Source of the DNA: Bradyrhizobium glycinis
GTDB lineage: Bacteria > Pseudomonadota > Alphaproteobacteria > Rhizobiales > Xanthobacteraceae
Assembly: GCF_016031655.1 (NCBI RefSeq)
Contig: NZ_JACCHQ010000012.1
Coordinates: 138,314-202,313 of the forward strand
Direction: 5' to 3'
DNA: 64,000 bases
The notes below the pieces were generated by a model, which was not told the origin of the DNA, made no database searches, and worked only from the letters and a program-made list of their open reading frames with translations. Positions 61,582-64,000 of the stretch are shown here, one piece after another (position 1 is the first letter of the stretch; every line of letters begins with the position of its first letter). The position numbers and the translations under genes were made by a program.

Positions 61582-61667
61582 CGTCATGCCCGGGCTTGTC
61601 CCGGGCATCCACGTTCTTTGTGCTGCGTGGAAAGGCGTGGATGGCCGGGACAAGCCCGGCCATGACG
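61582..61667. repeat. Palindromic intergenic element, GTCATGCCCGG family
   Basis: The arms from CGTCATGCCCGGGCTTGTCC (61582-61601) through CACG at 61613 pair with the CGTGGATGG...CCATGACG side at 61636-61667. This leaves a 22-base loop. The family also occurs at 40305-40393 and at the window end. Confidence 0.9.
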
Positions 61668-61708
61668 CTGTGGAGACAGCCCATAGCTACATTTCATATG
61701 TAGTTAGC

Positions 61709-61850
61709 CCTGCCGCGTGCGGGGAGAGGCCGGAATTTGCGATCAGCAAATTCCGGGTGAGGGGGCTCTCCGCGAACTCATCTCTCACCGTACTCGCCGA
61801 TGCAGCCCCTCACCCTAGCCCTCTCCCCGTAAGAACGGGGCGAGAGAGCG
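61709..61850. repeat. Mosaic palindromic element, copy 4
   Basis: GCCCTGCCGCGTGCGGGGAG (61707-61726) leads into CCGGAATTTGC/GCAAATTCCGG (61730-61755), GGTGAGGGGGCTCTC (61756-61770), CCCCTCACCC (61807-61816) and CTCTCCCCGTAAGAACGGGG (61821-61840). It shares the outer CCTCACCC and CCTCTCCCC blocks with copies 1-3 but has its own inner hairpin. With the element at 61582 it fills most of the 509-base gap before prpE. Confidence 0.78.
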
Positions 61851-62031
61851 AACCGCCAAGGCGGCCAGCCCTGTGACTCCTTCAAAAGGCCCATCCTTTT
61901 CAGCTTGAACGGCGGCCCATTCCCGCGAAAATAAGCCCACAACAAGGCCGGCAATTGATCCTTGTCATGGCGGGGCGCCTGTCCTGCCACAAGGGTCGGC
62001 GCCAGGCGAATAAAGGCACGGGAGCGCGGGA

Positions 62032-63966
62032 ATGAACGTCCGAGGGAACGTCCAAGGAAACGTCAACGGCAAAAGCCGTTATCACGAGGTTCATGCGCGC
62101 TCGCTGGCCGATCCCGAGGGCTTCTGGGCCGAGGCGGCGAAAGAGATCGACTGGATCAAGCCTGCGACGAAGATCTTCGATCCCTCGCAAGGAACCTACG
62201 GCCGCTGGTTTGCCGGCGGCGTCGTTAACACCTGCTACAACGCCCTCGACCGCCATGTCGAACGCGGCCGCGCCGACCAGGTTGCGCTGATCCATGATTC
62301 GCCGCTGACCGGCTCGGTCGCCAAGCTCACCTATGCCGAACTGCTGAACGAGGTCCAGGCGCTCGCCGCAATCATGCAGGATTTCGGCGTCGCCAAAGGC
62401 GACCGTGTCATCTTGTATATGCCGATGGTGCCGGAGGCGGTGGTCGCGATGCTCGCCTGCGCGCGGCTCGGTGCGGTGCACTCGGTGGTGTTCGGCGGCT
62501 TTGCCGCCAAGGAGCTTGCCACCCGCATTGACGATGCGCAGCCCAAGCTGATCCTGTCCGCCAGCTGCGGCATCGAGCCCGGTCGCATCGTGCAGTACAA
62601 GCCGCTGCTCGACGAGGCGATCAAGCTTGCCAGCAGCAAGCCGAAGGCCTGCATCGTGCTGCAGCGTCCGCAGCTTACCTGCGAGATGACGCCGAGCCGC
62701 GATTACGACTGGGCCAGCCTGCGCCGCAAGGCGCTGAACGACGGCAAGCGCGCCGCTTGCGTGCCTGTCGCCGCGACAGACCCGCTCTACATCCTCTATA
62801 CTTCGGGCACGACCGGCGTGCCGAAGGGCGTCGTGCGCGACAATGGCGGTCATCTCGTCGCGGTGAAATGGTCGATGTTCAACCTCTATGGCGTCAAGCC
62901 GGGCGAGGTCTGGTGGTGCGGCTCCGACATCGGCTGGGTGGTCGGTCATAGTTACATCGTCTACGGCCCGCTGCTGCACGGCGCGACCTCGGTCATGTAC
63001 GAGGGCAAGCCGGTCGGCACGCCCGACGCCGGCGCGTTCTGGCGCGTGATCTCCGAGCACAAGGCGGTCGCCTTCTTCACTGCGCCGACAGCCTTCCGCG
63101 CCATCCGCAAAGAGGACCCGGAAGGGAAATTCATCCGGCAGTACGACCTCTCCAAATTCCGCACGCTGTTCCTCGCCGGCGAGCGTGCCGATCCGCCGAC
63201 CGTCGAATGGGCGGAGCAGCAGCTGAAGGTACCGGTGATCGACCATTGGTGGCAGACCGAGACCGGCTGGTGCATCGCCGGCAATCCGGTCGGCCTCGGC
63301 ATGCTGCCGGTGAAGCACGGCTCGCCCACGGTGCCGATGCCGGGTTATCAGGTCGATGTCGTCGATGAAGCGGCAAAGCCGGTCGGCCCCAACACCATGG
63401 GCTCGATCGTCATCAAGCTGCCGATGCCGCCGGGCTGCCTGCCGACGCTGTGGAACCAGGACGAGCGCTTCAAGGAGGCGTACCTGAGCGAATTCCCCGG
63501 CTATTACAAAACCTCCGACGCCGGCTACAAGGACGAGGACGGCTATGTCTTCGTGATGGGCCGCACGGACGACATCATCAACGTCGCCGGCCATCGCCTC
63601 TCCACCGGCGGCATGGAGGAGATCCTGGCCTCGCATCCCGATGTCGCCGAATGCGCTGTGCTCGGCGTCAAGGACGCGATCAAGGGCGAGGTGCCGTGCG
63701 GCTTCCTGGTGCTGAAGGCGGGCGTCAAGCGCCCGCCAACCGAGATCGAGAAGGAAATCGTCGCGCTGGTGCGCGACAAGCTCGGCCCGGTCGCCGCGTT
63801 CAAGCTCGCCATCACCGTCGGCCGCCTACCCAAGACGCGCTCCGGAAAGATCCTACGCGGCACCATCAAGAAGATCGCCGACGGCGAATCCTGGACCATG
63901 CCGGCGACGATCGAGGATCCCAAGGCGCTCGACGAGATCGGCGAGGCGCTGAAGGGACGGGTGTGA
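62032..63966 (+). CDS. prpE: Propionyl-CoA synthetase (AMP-forming)
   Basis: A 644-residue acyl-CoA synthetase that activates propionate with ATP and CoA. The adenylation core is LYILYTSGTTGVPKGVVRD, then HWWQTETGWCIAGNPV, the hinge-side GRTDDIINVAGHRLSTGGMEE, and the catalytic, acetylatable Lys in LPKTRSGKILRGTIKKI. The N-terminal ACAS domain reads DPEGFWAEAAKEIDWIKP. The residues suit propionate (PrpE) better than acetate (Acs), with length near PrpE. The first 15 residues are an unusual threefold NVxG repeat. Upstream bases GGGAGCGCGGG serve as ribosome-binding site. Confidence 0.9.
   Translation: MNVRGNVQGNVNGKSRYHEVHARSLADPEGFWAEAAKEIDWIKPATKIFDPSQGTYGRWFAGGVVNTCYNALDRHVERGRADQVALIHDSPLTGSVAKLTYAELLNEVQALAAIMQDFGVAKGDRVILYMPMVPEAVVAMLACARLGAVHSVVFGGFAAKELATRIDDAQPKLILSASCGIEPGRIVQYKPLLDEAIKLASSKPKACIVLQRPQLTCEMTPSRDYDWASLRRKALNDGKRAACVPVAATDPLYILYTSGTTGVPKGVVRDNGGHLVAVKWSMFNLYGVKPGEVWWCGSDIGWVVGHSYIVYGPLLHGATSVMYEGKPVGTPDAGAFWRVISEHKAVAFFTAPTAFRAIRKEDPEGKFIRQYDLSKFRTLFLAGERADPPTVEWAEQQLKVPVIDHWWQTETGWCIAGNPVGLGMLPVKHGSPTVPMPGYQVDVVDEAAKPVGPNTMGSIVIKLPMPPGCLPTLWNQDERFKEAYLSEFPGYYKTSDAGYKDEDGYVFVMGRTDDIINVAGHRLSTGGMEEILASHPDVAECAVLGVKDAIKGEVPCGFLVLKAGVKRPPTEIEKEIVALVRDKLGPVAAFKLAITVGRLPKTRSGKILRGTIKKIADGESWTMPATIEDPKALDEIGEALKGRV
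62035..62070 (+). repeat. Threefold 12-bp tandem repeat at the prpE start
   Basis: Three consecutive 12-base units (AACGTCCGAGGG, AACGTCCAAGGA, AACGTCAACGGC) follow the ATG and encode NVRG-NVQG-NVNG. It lies in the coding sequence before the first conserved PrpE residues. Confidence 0.8.
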
Positions 63967-63978
63967 GTTTGCCCTTCT

Positions 63979-64000
63979 GTCATGCCCGGGCTTGACCCGG
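63979..64000. repeat. Palindromic intergenic element, GTCATGCCCGG family, cut by window edge
   Basis: The window ends in GTCATGCCCGGGCTTGACCC and two more G, the left arm of the family seen at 40305 and 61582. The right arm must lie outside. It stands 12 bases after the prpE stop. Confidence 0.75.

Noticed and set aside
1..64000. Insertion sequences, prophage or integrative element
   Set aside because: No transposase, integrase, phage structural gene or target-site duplication was recognised; mobile character is limited to small palindromic repeats.

Overview
The window looks like chromosomal DNA of a Bradyrhizobium-type alphaproteobacterium. The evidence is high G+C coding sequence, a cytochrome c550-like protein, a large fused indolepyruvate ferredoxin oxidoreductase, an alphaproteobacterial L36, and many intergenic palindromic elements of the kinds I associate with that group. 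This assignment is inference from protein style and repeat families; no rRNA or species marker is present. I found no tRNA, rRNA, insertion sequence, prophage or CRISPR array.

Layout. 1-13.2 kb is catabolic: a cut-off SDR, an aldehyde dehydrogenase, an Old Yellow Enzyme reductase, a GFA-like protein, a benzoylformate decarboxylase-like ThDP enzyme, an FMN monooxygenase, an M20 peptidase, a glutamate/aspartate ABC importer (gltIJKL) and a D-amino acid transaminase-like protein. 13.3-18 kb holds an emrAB-type efflux operon with an AhpD-like protein, divergent from a LysR gene and carrying a repeated candidate operator. 18-22 kb holds the indolepyruvate oxidoreductase and a divergent Lrp-type regulator. 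22.3-26.4 kb is one large c-di-GMP protein with five tandem GAF-like units followed by GGDEF and EAL domains.

26.9-39.6 kb is a polysaccharide region: galE, a WecG-type glycosyltransferase, a Wzz/GumC-like co-polymerase whose kinase P-loop lysine is replaced, a methyltransferase, three more glycosyltransferases, an O-antigen ligase/polymerase, a BcsL-type acetyltransferase and an isoaspartyl-methyltransferase-like protein. No flippase, outer-membrane exporter or initiating transferase is visible here. 39.6-43 kb is a wrbA-pirin-SDR group divergent from a second LysR gene. 43-51 kb mixes a Bug-type binding protein, YbaK, a haloacid dehalogenase, a TetR gene facing a SnoaL-DUF3237-aquaporin operon, an HxlR gene facing an SDR, and an amidohydrolase. 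51.5-64 kb holds rpmJ, small exported proteins, an alpha/beta hydrolase, cytochrome c, GlcD, a membrane protein, a Na+/H+ antiporter, two paralogous TPR-LprI-like exported proteins and propionyl-CoA synthetase.

Intergenic DNA is dominated by several families of dispersed inverted repeats. One mosaic element of about 160 bp occurs four times, twice clearly in opposite orientation. No single region is an obviously new defence or mobile system. The best candidates for undescribed biology are the polysaccharide locus with its altered kinase domain, the five-GAF signalling protein, and the TetR-controlled SnoaL/DUF3237/aquaporin operon.
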